Positions 31,995 to 40,741 of a stretch of 64,000 bases of DNA are shown here, piece after piece. A model generated the notes under the pieces. It ran no database searches. It saw nothing but the letters and a program-made list of their open reading frames with translations, and was not told the origin of the DNA. This DNA is from Asparagopsis taxiformis (taxonomy: Eukaryota > Rhodophyta > Florideophyceae > Bonnemaisoniales > Bonnemaisoniaceae), in the NCBI GenBank assembly GCA_030407315.1, contig JALQPE010003011.1, forward strand, positions 1-64,000. Reading direction: 5' to 3'. Positions within the stretch are counted from its first letter, which is position 1. Each line of letters opens with the position of its first letter. The position numbers were made by a program, and so were the translations under genes.

Positions 31995-33638
31995 ATGCCT
32001 CCTCCCAACGAAAACAACGACCTGCTCTGCGAAATAGAAGAGATGTACTCCGCACTTCTTCAACGGTTTCTCGCTCCTATCCATGATGGATTGGCCGCTT
32101 TGCGCTATCTCGCTTCAATTCTAGAGGGTACCAACACGCGTGGCGTTTCATGCCGGGACCGCGGTCCCGACATGCACATTGCTTGCCAGGTCGTGAACAG
32201 CATTTTCACCAACAAACCCACCGTCTCCCGCTTTGTAGCTCACTGCGCCATAAAGGAATTGGCGAGGACTGGCACTCCGTTCGAAAACTCCTCTGCAAAC
32301 CCTTCTCAACCTTCCAATTCATGTCCAGCTCTGCTCCTCGCCGCGTTGTCCTTCTCCCAATTCTCTTCCGCCCCTTCAGACATCACACAGTCCAAGCGGT
32401 CCCTCATCACCAGCCCTGTCGGGAAGAAACACGTCTACCTTCAGCGGTCCATCGTCGGCTCTGCTTTCTTGTCGATGGCCAATGACCATATCGTTAGGTG
32501 GAAGGATTCAACCATGCGCAAGGCAGGACTAGCAGACCCTGGAGAAGAAGATGACCTTAAAATGTCGACAGAACTCCGCAGCTATCCACTTCGAAACGCG
32601 ACTGTTGTGCCTCTGAACAAGCCCGCCTGGGTGCGCCTCCCAACTCAAGCTCTTCGCGAAGCATTTGCTCTCGCGATGCCTACCGACGAAGACAACCTCT
32701 TCGTGCCCCCTTCAAAGCGGAAAAGACTATCTACCGACTCCGACATGGAATCCATTCCAGCTCCCTCACTCTCGTCCCCCACTTTCAGAAATTCCGGTCT
32801 CGCTCCCGCCGACACTGCACCAGTTCTAATCGCTACTTCCGCGCTGCGTGCACTCACAAAGTTCTTCAACAACGCCAGAAAGACTGTGAAACTGGAGCTC
32901 CTCAAATCGTCCTTCTTTCTTCTCCACCAAGACTTCGGCGCCGCTCTCCTCGAAAATCCTGCGAGCAGAAACCATGGCTCGTTCATGACTGGAAGCAATG
33001 AGCTCCCCATTCGTCCTCCCGATTCCATTCCGACCACAACGAGAGCGTACGGAAACAGTGCCGAAGCACACAAAGTTTATGAAGAAAACGACAAAATCTT
33101 CAACGCTTTCACACTCGGCTGTGAGGAGCTCATGGTTCAGCTCACCTATACTGTTTCCGTCACAGACACAGATGCTGTCTCCTCATCCCCCAGTACCTCA
33201 AAGCAGAGAAAAGCGGTGATAAAATTCTCCTTCCTCACTACCGCCATGATTCTTCTCAGCAGTCTCACTCAGTGCAATCAACGTCACATTCTCTGTTACA
33301 GCACGCAAAGTATTCTCGCCGCTTACAAAGTTGCTCTATGTTTGAAGTCCCTCTTCTGCACAATGCTCAATGCAGAAGATTATGCAGAAGATGGCTTCCC
33401 ATGTGTTGGACATCACGGCTGCCTCGACATTCGCGACTACATCCCGGGTGGCGAGCTACTCTCCAGTTTGATTCGGAAGAAGAGGAACGTATCTGCCCAT
33501 GAATATGATAAAATCAAATTTGATGAATCTGACCTTCACTCTCCAGCGTCTGAGGACCCCAATCCTTCCTGCAACGCCACAGAAGATTTGCAACCTCTCC
33601 ACGAAGATGAACAGCTTGTAATATCCCTCGTAAAGTGA
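31995..33638 (+). CDS. Unrecognised protein, paralogue of the 19723-21249 product
   Basis: About 547 residues from Met 31995 (MPPPNENNDLL). An ATG at 31912 opens a plausible extra N-terminus (MSTSPPASPALDATPMLF) in a frame that would need a -1 shift near the CCC at 31999 to join. Helical throughout; a basic PSKRKRLSTDSD patch suggests nuclear entry. The C-terminal half aligns by eye with the 19723-21249 protein: SALRALTKFFNNARKTVKLE, FFLLHQDFGAAL, and a LLSSLTQCNQRHILCYSTQS segment. No enzyme motif seen. It is the only gene in the palindrome-bounded block, which makes it a candidate for that block's own mobility or maintenance function; this is inference. Confidence 0.55.
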   Translation: MPPPNENNDLLCEIEEMYSALLQRFLAPIHDGLAALRYLASILEGTNTRGVSCRDRGPDMHIACQVVNSIFTNKPTVSRFVAHCAIKELARTGTPFENSSANPSQPSNSCPALLLAALSFSQFSSAPSDITQSKRSLITSPVGKKHVYLQRSIVGSAFLSMANDHIVRWKDSTMRKAGLADPGEEDDLKMSTELRSYPLRNATVVPLNKPAWVRLPTQALREAFALAMPTDEDNLFVPPSKRKRLSTDSDMESIPAPSLSSPTFRNSGLAPADTAPVLIATSALRALTKFFNNARKTVKLELLKSSFFLLHQDFGAALLENPASRNHGSFMTGSNELPIRPPDSIPTTTRAYGNSAEAHKVYEENDKIFNAFTLGCEELMVQLTYTVSVTDTDAVSSSPSTSKQRKAVIKFSFLTTAMILLSSLTQCNQRHILCYSTQSILAAYKVALCLKSLFCTMLNAEDYAEDGFPCVGHHGCLDIRDYIPGGELLSSLIRKKRNVSAHEYDKIKFDESDLHSPASEDPNPSCNATEDLQPLHEDEQLVISLVK

Positions 33639-34224
33639 GTCTTGCCCCATACCTAGAGCTAGCTACTTGAAACCCTGCCGTAAAACTTTATGTTTGTTGT
33701 CACCTTCATACTTAGTAAGTGCCCATTTTACTGCTTTCACCTCCTTCCTTCTACTAGCACCTTTCTACATCCTCCTATAAGAGATCTGGTGCATGCGAGC
33801 GGGCATATTGGTCGTTCAAAATCTATCTTGGTAACTGGAAGAATTGCGTTTGTACGGATCCGTATGCATACGCGGTGGAAGTAGTGGAATGCCAATCTGC
33901 ATATATGCAGATTATGACCGCGATGCCAAACCATTTTCTGACCTACTGTACAACGTCAATCGCTCCACTCTTCATTGTAATTCCCGTGTTCACTCCGACC
34001 CCACCGCCCAATTCACCTCCCTTCCAGTACTACAATACTATACTACCTATCAATTATTTCCTAGCTTTCTACCTTCTAACCTACCTCAACATAGGAAATT
34101 TCCCTCCTTCATGGCAACACCAGAATATATTCCAAGAAACAATTTCGTACATGCACCTAGCCTACAAACAGCTCACCCCAAGACATTGCTCATGCGTAAG
34201 TTCATTTACACCATGTCCCACAAT
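33639..34224. other. Non-coding stretch, nothing recognised
   Basis: Follows the stop of the 31995 gene. Short open frames here lack motifs. A small palindrome ATCTGCATATATGCAGAT lies near 33895-33912. Confidence 0.4.
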
Positions 34225-34651
34225 ACATCTACTGTAATGGAACCACCAGAACCAGCGAAACCAGCCTCCCAAACTAGTCCATGCACTGGTTTCAGCCACC
34301 CTCCGTACTGTATCCGTCGCTGGTTTGCCATTCCCGTCATTCCATAGCCAAAATTAATAATTTCAATGGTTTTATCCCACCCCCCGCTGGCCGTCAGCGA
34401 ATGGACGGGCGCAAATCTAAAACCATCAAAAAAATCATACCCAACTACAGTACAGAACCAGCCTTTCAGCCTGGCCTGACCAATGCTTTCCTCTGGTTTT
34501 TTTCCATCATATTTCTCTACTGTATCCAGCCACGTCGCGTGGTTTTTTTCCAATAAAATTTATAAATTTTGCTCTGGCCGGCTATTCCATCGAAATCTAC
34601 TGGTTCAAACCAGTGAAATCAATGGTTTTCTCAAAAATTGCTCATGCTGTG
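34225..34651. repeat. CTGGTT/AACCAG palindrome array, right
   Basis: Looser than the left array but with the same words (ACTGGTTCAAACCAGT near 34598-34613, GAACCAGCCTTTCAGCCTGG near 34455). In inverted orientation it shares CCACG(CG)ACGTGGCTGG-like and CACAGCATGAGCAA sequences with 28369-28460. Confidence 0.6.
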
Positions 34652-34726
34652 AAGCCAATAGGCCACTTATTCGTCCCGCTTCAGGGTTTTTATCAACGTC
34701 CGTCACCGCCTCTACTGGCTTTTAGG

Positions 34727-36283
34727 ATGTCCCCTCGTGCTCCGATTCAATTCGAATCCTCTGAAGAGGAAGGAGACAATATGGGTTCGCCCAACCGTCC
34801 TACCTCACGCTCCAGCGTTCGCCGTCCCACGACTGGCCACCAAGCTTCCTCCTCCCGCACCGGGGTTCCGCCTACACCGGCTAAGTCTTCGTCGACTTCC
34901 GCGCCACGCGCGTCGTCAGCCACCGCGGCTCAATCGCAAACGCGAACGCGTTCGACTGCCGCCAAAGGCCCCGCTGACCCAGCGTCGCCTGTTGGCAAGG
35001 TTGCGAACGCACAAGCACGTTCCGAAGAGACGGTCCCCCCTACCAGGGCAAGCACACAAGAGCGAGACTCTGTTCCGGCTGAATCGCCTGCTTCCCCGAA
35101 GCCTTCCACCCCAGTGGCCATTGTAAAACCGTCATCGGTTAATCCGCCGTCACGCGAAGATGATTCATCGAAGGCCGCCGGCCGGTCCCCACAGGGAGCT
35201 ATGCCGGCCAACACCGAGGAAGTGATAGAAGTCGTCGCCGAGGGAGCCGCTACGCCCAGGCCAACAAGGCAACCGAACGTCAGGCCTTCGCCAAGTTCGC
35301 GTCCGATTACTTCTCGTCCTTCTGCCCTTGCGGCTCGTACCTCTTCTGGTCGTGACGCTTCAGCGAATCCCTATGAGGACTATGGTCGCCGCAACCAGCA
35401 GATACTGGCGGACGCTCGAAAGCGTAGGGAAGAAGAGTTGCGCCGCGAGGCCGCTCGAGCAGAAGCCGAGAAGGCAGCAGCCGAAAAGGCTAATGCTCAA
35501 CCTGTCGAGAAGGTCATAGACCCATACGCCTCTACTGGTAGAGTTACCCGAAGCGGGTCTGGTGCGGCTGCCGCCGATGCCTCTGTAGTCGTAAGACCGT
35601 CGGGCACCGCCCTAGTTGATCCTTACGCGGTTGCGTCTGCCCCAGCACCAGCTGTTACGTCACACGACACTCCCCCTCGGGCACCTAAGCCGACTGCCAA
35701 TTGGCGCTCCATGGGAGAATTCTACCCAGCCAATGCTGATGAACTGGTGGTATTCGACTCGCAAGCCTTGCCTTTCAGGCGTGAGCTCGCCGCTCCTTGG
35801 GAACACTACCCGTTTGCGCGACTCCCTCGTAGGGACTTTACGGATCGCCCGAGAAGCGAGTTACGTCGCGATATGCTTCTCATGAGCTCCCTCCGGGGTC
35901 AAAACCATCAGGTTCAAAACGAATGTTGGTCGGCTTACGCCCGTCTCCCCTCGAGTCGCCCTATGCGTCACTTCCGTGTTCCCCATACGCTATGTAGCGA
36001 CAGGACTTTCCTGCTCCATCCCGGAGATGCGCTTTACGTCGAGCGTATGAATCGTCGCTTGTTCCAAGAAGGATCGTACCAAGGCTCCGTAGCGGATCTA
36101 CCGATGGTTCGGTCACGCTGTTTTGCGTACCCTCCACGTCCCGATACGGGTAGCTACGAGCATCACATGCGTTTGCACGCTAGGGTTACTTCCCGAAGGA
36201 TGGGGCGTCAGGTGACGGCGAATGATTATCGCGGTTCGCGCACCGTCACGGTAGCTCTGCTGAGCCGGCCACTAGGCCCATGA
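34727..36283 (+). CDS. Element 2 opposite-strand accessory gene, first part
   Basis: Begins MSPRAPIQFESSEEEGDN; about 330 residues are Pro/Ser/Thr/Ala-rich and probably disordered, with a short charged helix (RRNQQILADARKRREEELRR). The folded part includes FRVPHTLCSDRTFLLHPGD and ARVTSRRMGRQVTANDYRG. These align with LAVPSNLPCDTYFLEDAAD and LRLRRTTGYFVTHRDVEFRE in the accessory gene of element 3, which has the same place and orientation. The frame ends at TGA overlapping the next ATG (ATGA), a -1 step; in element 3 the equivalent gene is one frame. No known family recognised. It could be a regulator or structural protein of the retroelement. Confidence 0.65.
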   Translation: MSPRAPIQFESSEEEGDNMGSPNRPTSRSSVRRPTTGHQASSSRTGVPPTPAKSSSTSAPRASSATAAQSQTRTRSTAAKGPADPASPVGKVANAQARSEETVPPTRASTQERDSVPAESPASPKPSTPVAIVKPSSVNPPSREDDSSKAAGRSPQGAMPANTEEVIEVVAEGAATPRPTRQPNVRPSPSSRPITSRPSALAARTSSGRDASANPYEDYGRRNQQILADARKRREEELRREAARAEAEKAAAEKANAQPVEKVIDPYASTGRVTRSGSGAAAADASVVVRPSGTALVDPYAVASAPAPAVTSHDTPPRAPKPTANWRSMGEFYPANADELVVFDSQALPFRRELAAPWEHYPFARLPRRDFTDRPRSELRRDMLLMSSLRGQNHQVQNECWSAYARLPSSRPMRHFRVPHTLCSDRTFLLHPGDALYVERMNRRLFQEGSYQGSVADLPMVRSRCFAYPPRPDTGSYEHHMRLHARVTSRRMGRQVTANDYRGSRTVTVALLSRPLGP

Positions 36284-37344
36284 AGGTAGCTAGGGAAGCT
36301 TTGGACCCGCTATGGGATGATCCCACTTGGGAAGGCAAGTCATCTCCACCGATGTGTTTGCCCGTTGCTGACCCTCCGTCGCTGGTGTATTTCCACAATT
36401 CCGCTCTTCGCGACGCGCCCGAATGGCGGATGGAAAGGTTCCGATCGTACCTCGAGTTGGAGAGGGATATCCTTATAGGGATCGAGTTGGCTCGTACCGC
36501 CGAGATGCGGGGCTTTGTGCCGGTGATGGCGGAGGAACTCCTCAATAGGGTGAGCAGTACTTGGTACGATATCCCGAAGGTTCCGGTGTCGGACGTGGTC
36601 CCCTATAGCCGGGAGTTACCTGGTTCGGTAGTGCGTCGGTTGCTGAAGGTGGCCCTTGGGGGTGATGATTATCCGCAGGAATTGGTCAGTACCAACATCA
36701 CGGGAGTGGCACCGGAGAAGGTGGTTATCTACAGGACTGTCGACTTGCCGGTGAGGGCGTTACGTATTAACGTGTTAAACCATCGAGATGGTACAGTCGC
36801 AGAGCTGCCGCCTTATCGCAGAGATGGTGAGTTCACCGAAGATGGGTATTACGGCGTGGAGCCTGACAGGTATTCCGACGGTCACCCCGACTCTTACAAA
36901 TATCAGCCTGTTGGCGAGGCATTTGTGCCGCGTCCGTGGTGGACGGCCGCCGAGGCGGGAGGCCCAGCTGGGCGTTCGCCTTACGCAGGACGGAGCTTCG
37001 CTCCTGTTGCTTCCTTACCACCCGGTGGTGCTGATGACTTGTACGAAAGTCAGGTCCCGATGACCGTCGCGCCTACCGCGCCAGCCCCTCAGCCTGCAGC
37101 TGCCCCTTCATCCCAAGTGGGTCCCGCCATGGAGGCGCTTCTGACATCAGACCAAGGCTCTGAGCCATCCGCGAACGGTGATGATGTAGTCACGCGTCAG
37201 CCTCCTGCTGTTGATATCCTACGTGGGGAATTGTCGAGTCGCGAATTGCTATCGATTCCGCATGTGCGGCGGTTGGCCGATGATCTCGGGGATGGTACGG
37301 TGGCTTCCATCTTTGCCTCTGCCAATGGGCGTTACATCGTATGA
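36280..37344 (+). CDS. Element 2 accessory gene, second part
   Basis: Starts MKVAREALDPLWDDPTWEGK. LDPLWDDPTWE and SLVYFHNSALRD align with PRYDPRDWPDAPESL and CVFHYAPSVLLG of the element 3 gene, so this is the continuation of the 34727 frame after a -1 change. The later part is Pro/Ala-rich, then PPAVDILRGELSSRELLSIP, comparable to VTVDAVLSALSSNELHVM in element 3. It ends at TGA 37342-37344, with the same frame reopening at once at 37345. Confidence 0.6.
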   Translation: MKVAREALDPLWDDPTWEGKSSPPMCLPVADPPSLVYFHNSALRDAPEWRMERFRSYLELERDILIGIELARTAEMRGFVPVMAEELLNRVSSTWYDIPKVPVSDVVPYSRELPGSVVRRLLKVALGGDDYPQELVSTNITGVAPEKVVIYRTVDLPVRALRINVLNHRDGTVAELPPYRRDGEFTEDGYYGVEPDRYSDGHPDSYKYQPVGEAFVPRPWWTAAEAGGPAGRSPYAGRSFAPVASLPPGGADDLYESQVPMTVAPTAPAPQPAAAPSSQVGPAMEALLTSDQGSEPSANGDDVVTRQPPAVDILRGELSSRELLSIPHVRRLADDLGDGTVASIFASANGRYIV

Positions 37345-37992
37345 TCCGCGTTGGATGGACTTGCATTGTCGTGCATCACGTTAGCTGCTCGCTATAAGCA
37401 AGGACGCGAACAGCGTAACATCGCCCGAGAGCGTCGCCGCACAGCGGATAGGGAGGTTGAGGCCGCACGCCTGGAGGCAGCAGAATTGCGAACCCGGATT
37501 GGGGAATTAGAAGGTGAGTTGGAGGACGCCCGGCGTCTACTGCAGCAAGCAGTTATTCCCGAAGAGGGTGGCGAGGAGGCAGTTCAGCCTGGTTACTCGC
37601 GTCGTCGCGCTAGGTCTCCCGATGAGGGTCTTCCCGAACGCAACGTGCGTACTCGTCTTCATTCCCCCGTGGGTGCTGCGGATGCTAGTAATCCTTTACT
37701 TGCGCGTCTTGATGCCCGGTTTGGGTCACCTGAATCGCCAGATGTTTCTCCGTCTCCAGCGTCCATCCCCGCAGTTGGGTTATCCGCCTCTGCGGTTGCG
37801 TCTTCGCATGGCCCTGTGCCTGCCCGTCGTCGGGGTTCTAGTGCAGTTCCGCAACGCGGTTTGCGTCGTAATCCTACCTTCGCAAGGGTTGCACCCCGCC
37901 ATCCTCGTCCTTCGACGAATGTACGCGCTCCTGCCCCTACGGCACCGTCTGCCTCTCATCGGCCTCGGCCTTCTAGCCATTATCGTCGCTAA
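37345..37992 (+). pseudogene. Element 2 accessory gene, coiled-coil tail
   Basis: Same frame as the 36280 part after one TGA. A clear coiled coil (RRTADREVEAARLEAAELRT, RIGELEGELEDARRLLQQAV) is followed by an Arg/Ser/Pro-rich tail. The element 3 gene also ends in a coiled coil and a basic tail. Either the TGA is a nonsense mutation or the tail is made by readthrough; the stop of element 3 is not at the same aligned position, which favours mutation. Confidence 0.55.
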
Positions 37993-38275
37993 GGACTGGC
38001 AATTGCCTTTGGGAGAATAACCTCTAACGGTAGTTTGAACACGCTTTTGCGTTGCGCCATTGTTCATCAGGTAGTCCTGAGGCACCTCTGAGGTACATTA
38101 AAGATGCATCATCACGCTGACGTGCGGATTTGTTTGTTGAAACCCTTTTTTGGTCGATTTTTTTTTCATTTCCTGAAATCTAAATTTCCACAGTGGCTCC
38201 GGTTGGCGGTGATAAAGTGCGCCCTTTTTGGCTTGACCCTCCGAGGTTTGGTAGCTTCACCCAGTGGGTACCTTG

Positions 38276-40468
38276 TTAGGTTCTTATCCCTGTGGGGTTA
38301 TTCTGCTTCTTCCCTCTCTTGGGTTTGCGCGTGCGCGCTCGGTGTGGTTGCCGGTCACCTCCGCGGTGTTGTCTTCGACGGAAGTACCTTGATGCCCATT
38401 CAGGGGGAACGTTCGCGCGTTGCGTCCATGTCGGCTTTCGGTAGCCATACCACTTCACCAGGAACCATTGTTCCCCGTCGTCGTCAGTGACGTAATCTAG
38501 GAGATCATCGATGGGATATTCCTCCTCTGAGGTTGCGCGTTCGGCGTCGCTACTTCCCTCTGGGGTTTCCTTCGTCCCTTCAGGGAGAGCTACTCGTTCC
38601 GAGTTCGGCTGCGTGCCCTGTGGCGCTTTCTCTTGTTCCCCATTGGGGGTGGCTTCCAAAGACCTTACGGGGTTTGCCGTGGCTATCTTCTTCGCACTTG
38701 AGCGAGTGTGTCGACCCGGTTTGGGTTTTGCCAAATGGGCGGGTGCTTGACTTGCTTGGTTCGCTATGCGAAGTTCAGCTCCCGACGGAGGGTTCGCGTC
38801 CCGTTCAGGGGAAGTCGGCGTTTGTACGCGTGCTTTGATTGAGCGTCGCCTGGTTGCGTTTGCGTTGGTCAACTGCCTTGGGGCTGAGTCTGTGGCGTCA
38901 GTGCCTGCCATAATTTGGCGAGTTGCTCGCTTGTGCGACGGGAGATCCCTGTCAGGGTTGACGTATTGGTCTTGGTCTGCATTGGCAGAGTTGTCGTGGC
39001 GTCTTTGTTGACTTCTTCGCAATTGTGTGCGATTGCGGTTGGTAGCTACCGGCTGTGTGGGTGAACGACTTGGGTCGTGTGCGTCGTTCCCAATTGTGGG
39101 TGAGTTACCGAAGGGTGAAAGACTACAAGGTCGATCCCGAGAGGGAGTTGCAAAATTTTTGCTTAAGCGCACAGCGTCGAGGGCCCCCTCCTGAAGGGTG
39201 GTTTGTCCCAAACCACTACCTTCAGGTGTTATCCTAATTGTAGGTTGGCGTGGGGACGATGGTTGATCCCTGAAGGGGTATTCCTGATTAGGAGTTGGCG
39301 GAAGTGATTCGCTTTGTGCGTTCTGTTGGCCGTCGCCTGTCGGTTGGCGTGGTTGTGTCTTTGGCGCGAGGGCGTCTGCACCTGATGGTGACGCTTGTGC
39401 GTTAGCGGCATGTAGCCGAGGTGGTAAGGTTGGTTCCTCGGTCGGTCGCGGAGCGAGTGCAACTCTATCGAGACTAACCTTTTCGGTGATACCATCGCGG
39501 TCGATGTAAACCGTTCGCCGTCCGGCACGGATAACCCTATAGGGACCTTGAGCTATTGGAGTTAGCTTGTTCCGTTCACGGACTTCTGGATTATCCAGAT
39601 AAACGTAATCATCGGTAGTGATGAGTCGTTTAGACTTCCGGATTGACCGGTCGAAGTTACGCTTGTAGCGTGCTTGCGCGCTGTGAAGGCGTTTACCTGC
39701 CATATCAATGGTATCCGTAATACGGCGTAAGAAGTCTTGCTTCGTGAACGCGTCTGGCGTTGCCCTCCTTTTCACCGAATGGTGTGTCGCATATGGCGGT
39801 GGAGGTCGTCTTAGTATGAGGTCGAAGGGTGTAGTTCCCGTTGTGCGATGTACGTGCGTGTTGTACGCATAGGTTAACGCTGATGCGTAGACGTCCCAGT
39901 CGTCCTGGTTATCATTAACGTAATTACGTAGCATGCTCAATAGAGTACGGTTATACCGTTCGACTTGCCCATTTGTCTGGGGATGGTAAGCCGTCGTGAA
40001 GACGTTCTTCGTTCCTAACTGGAGGCAGACAGCCTGGAAGAACTTCGACGCAAATTGCGGACCGTTATCGGATAGTAATGTCCGTGGAGGACCATACTTA
40101 AACACCCAATGTGTACAAAAGGCTACTGCCACATGGTAAGCCGTAATGCTTCGCAGGGGCACCACTTGGGTGAGCTTGGAGAAGCGACATGAAATCACCA
40201 GTAGGTGCACGTTACCTTTCTTGGTACGAGGTAGAGGACCGAGGAGGTCAATTGCAACGTCATCCAATGGTGTGGTAGCTGGGAACAGCTGGAGGGTACT
40301 CGCATGTTTGCGCAACCGTAATCGGTTTCTCGCACACGCTGAACAGCGTTTAACCGTTCCGGTTATATCCGCAGCCATTGCAGGCCAGTAGTACGATAGG
40401 CGCATTGTGTCGTACATACGATTTTGACCAGGATGTCCTGCCAATATGCCGTGGTGGCACATCGTCAA
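38276..40468 (-). CDS. Element 2 integrase with chromodomain
   Basis: 730 residues. Complete HHCC finger (CHHGILAGHPGQNRMYDTMR ... SACARNR with YYWPAMAAD), DDE core (IDLLGPLPRT, LLSDNGPQFAS, TNGQVERYNRTL), a GPYRVIRAGRRTVYID module, then about 250 residues of Pro/Ser/Thr/Asn-rich, probably disordered linker that is unusually long for the family, and a terminal chromodomain (FLVKWYGYRKPTWTQRANV). It is in frame with the upstream polyprotein but separated from it by one TAA at 40742-40744. Confidence 0.85.
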   Translation of the reverse strand: MTMCHHGILAGHPGQNRMYDTMRLSYYWPAMAADITGTVKRCSACARNRLRLRKHASTLQLFPATTPLDDVAIDLLGPLPRTKKGNVHLLVISCRFSKLTQVVPLRSITAYHVAVAFCTHWVFKYGPPRTLLSDNGPQFASKFFQAVCLQLGTKNVFTTAYHPQTNGQVERYNRTLLSMLRNYVNDNQDDWDVYASALTYAYNTHVHRTTGTTPFDLILRRPPPPYATHHSVKRRATPDAFTKQDFLRRITDTIDMAGKRLHSAQARYKRNFDRSIRKSKRLITTDDYVYLDNPEVRERNKLTPIAQGPYRVIRAGRRTVYIDRDGITEKVSLDRVALAPRPTEEPTLPPRLHAANAQASPSGADALAPKTQPRQPTGDGQQNAQSESLPPTPNQEYPFRDQPSSPRQPTIRITPEGSGLGQTTLQEGALDAVRLSKNFATPSRDRPCSLSPFGNSPTIGNDAHDPSRSPTQPVATNRNRTQLRRSQQRRHDNSANADQDQYVNPDRDLPSHKRATRQIMAGTDATDSAPRQLTNANATRRRSIKARVQTPTSPERDANPPSGAELRIANQASQAPAHLAKPKPGRHTRSSAKKIATANPVRSLEATPNGEQEKAPQGTQPNSERVALPEGTKETPEGSSDAERATSEEEYPIDDLLDYVTDDDGEQWFLVKWYGYRKPTWTQRANVPPEWASRYFRRRQHRGGDRQPHRARTRKPKRGKKQNNPTGIRT

Positions 40469-40741
40469 TAGACGTTGCCGTAAGGCTTTAGGTACTACGA
40501 TTTGGGATGACCCATCCAGTCTGGACTTCCTACAAAGGACACCGTCTTCATTTTCGAAGAAGAGAGAGTCAGACTTCTGCGAGGCCAGGGCCTGTTGGCA
40601 GAAGTCGTCCGTTCTTTGCTCTTCGAGCCACTCTTGGAGAGTTATCGGGCAATAGTTTTCCGTTTGCGGATGGGTTGTTAAGACGGGTGTACCGGTGCGA
40701 TTAGGCGCCTCCTCGGCGTGGTCTCTTGCTAGAGAAAGGTC

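Larger units (their letters stand above)
28369..34651. mobile_element. Candidate palindrome-bounded block carrying the 31995-33638 gene
   Basis: The block starts with CACAGCATGAGCAA (28369-28382) and ends with its exact reverse complement (34638-34651). Next to each end lie several hundred bases rich in CTGGTT/AACCAG in both orientations. Outside it are element 1 gag (left) and element 2 (right). This is what a DNA transposon with long, degenerate terminal inverted repeats would look like, but I found no transposase and no clean target-site duplication. Treat as a hypothesis. Confidence 0.45.
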
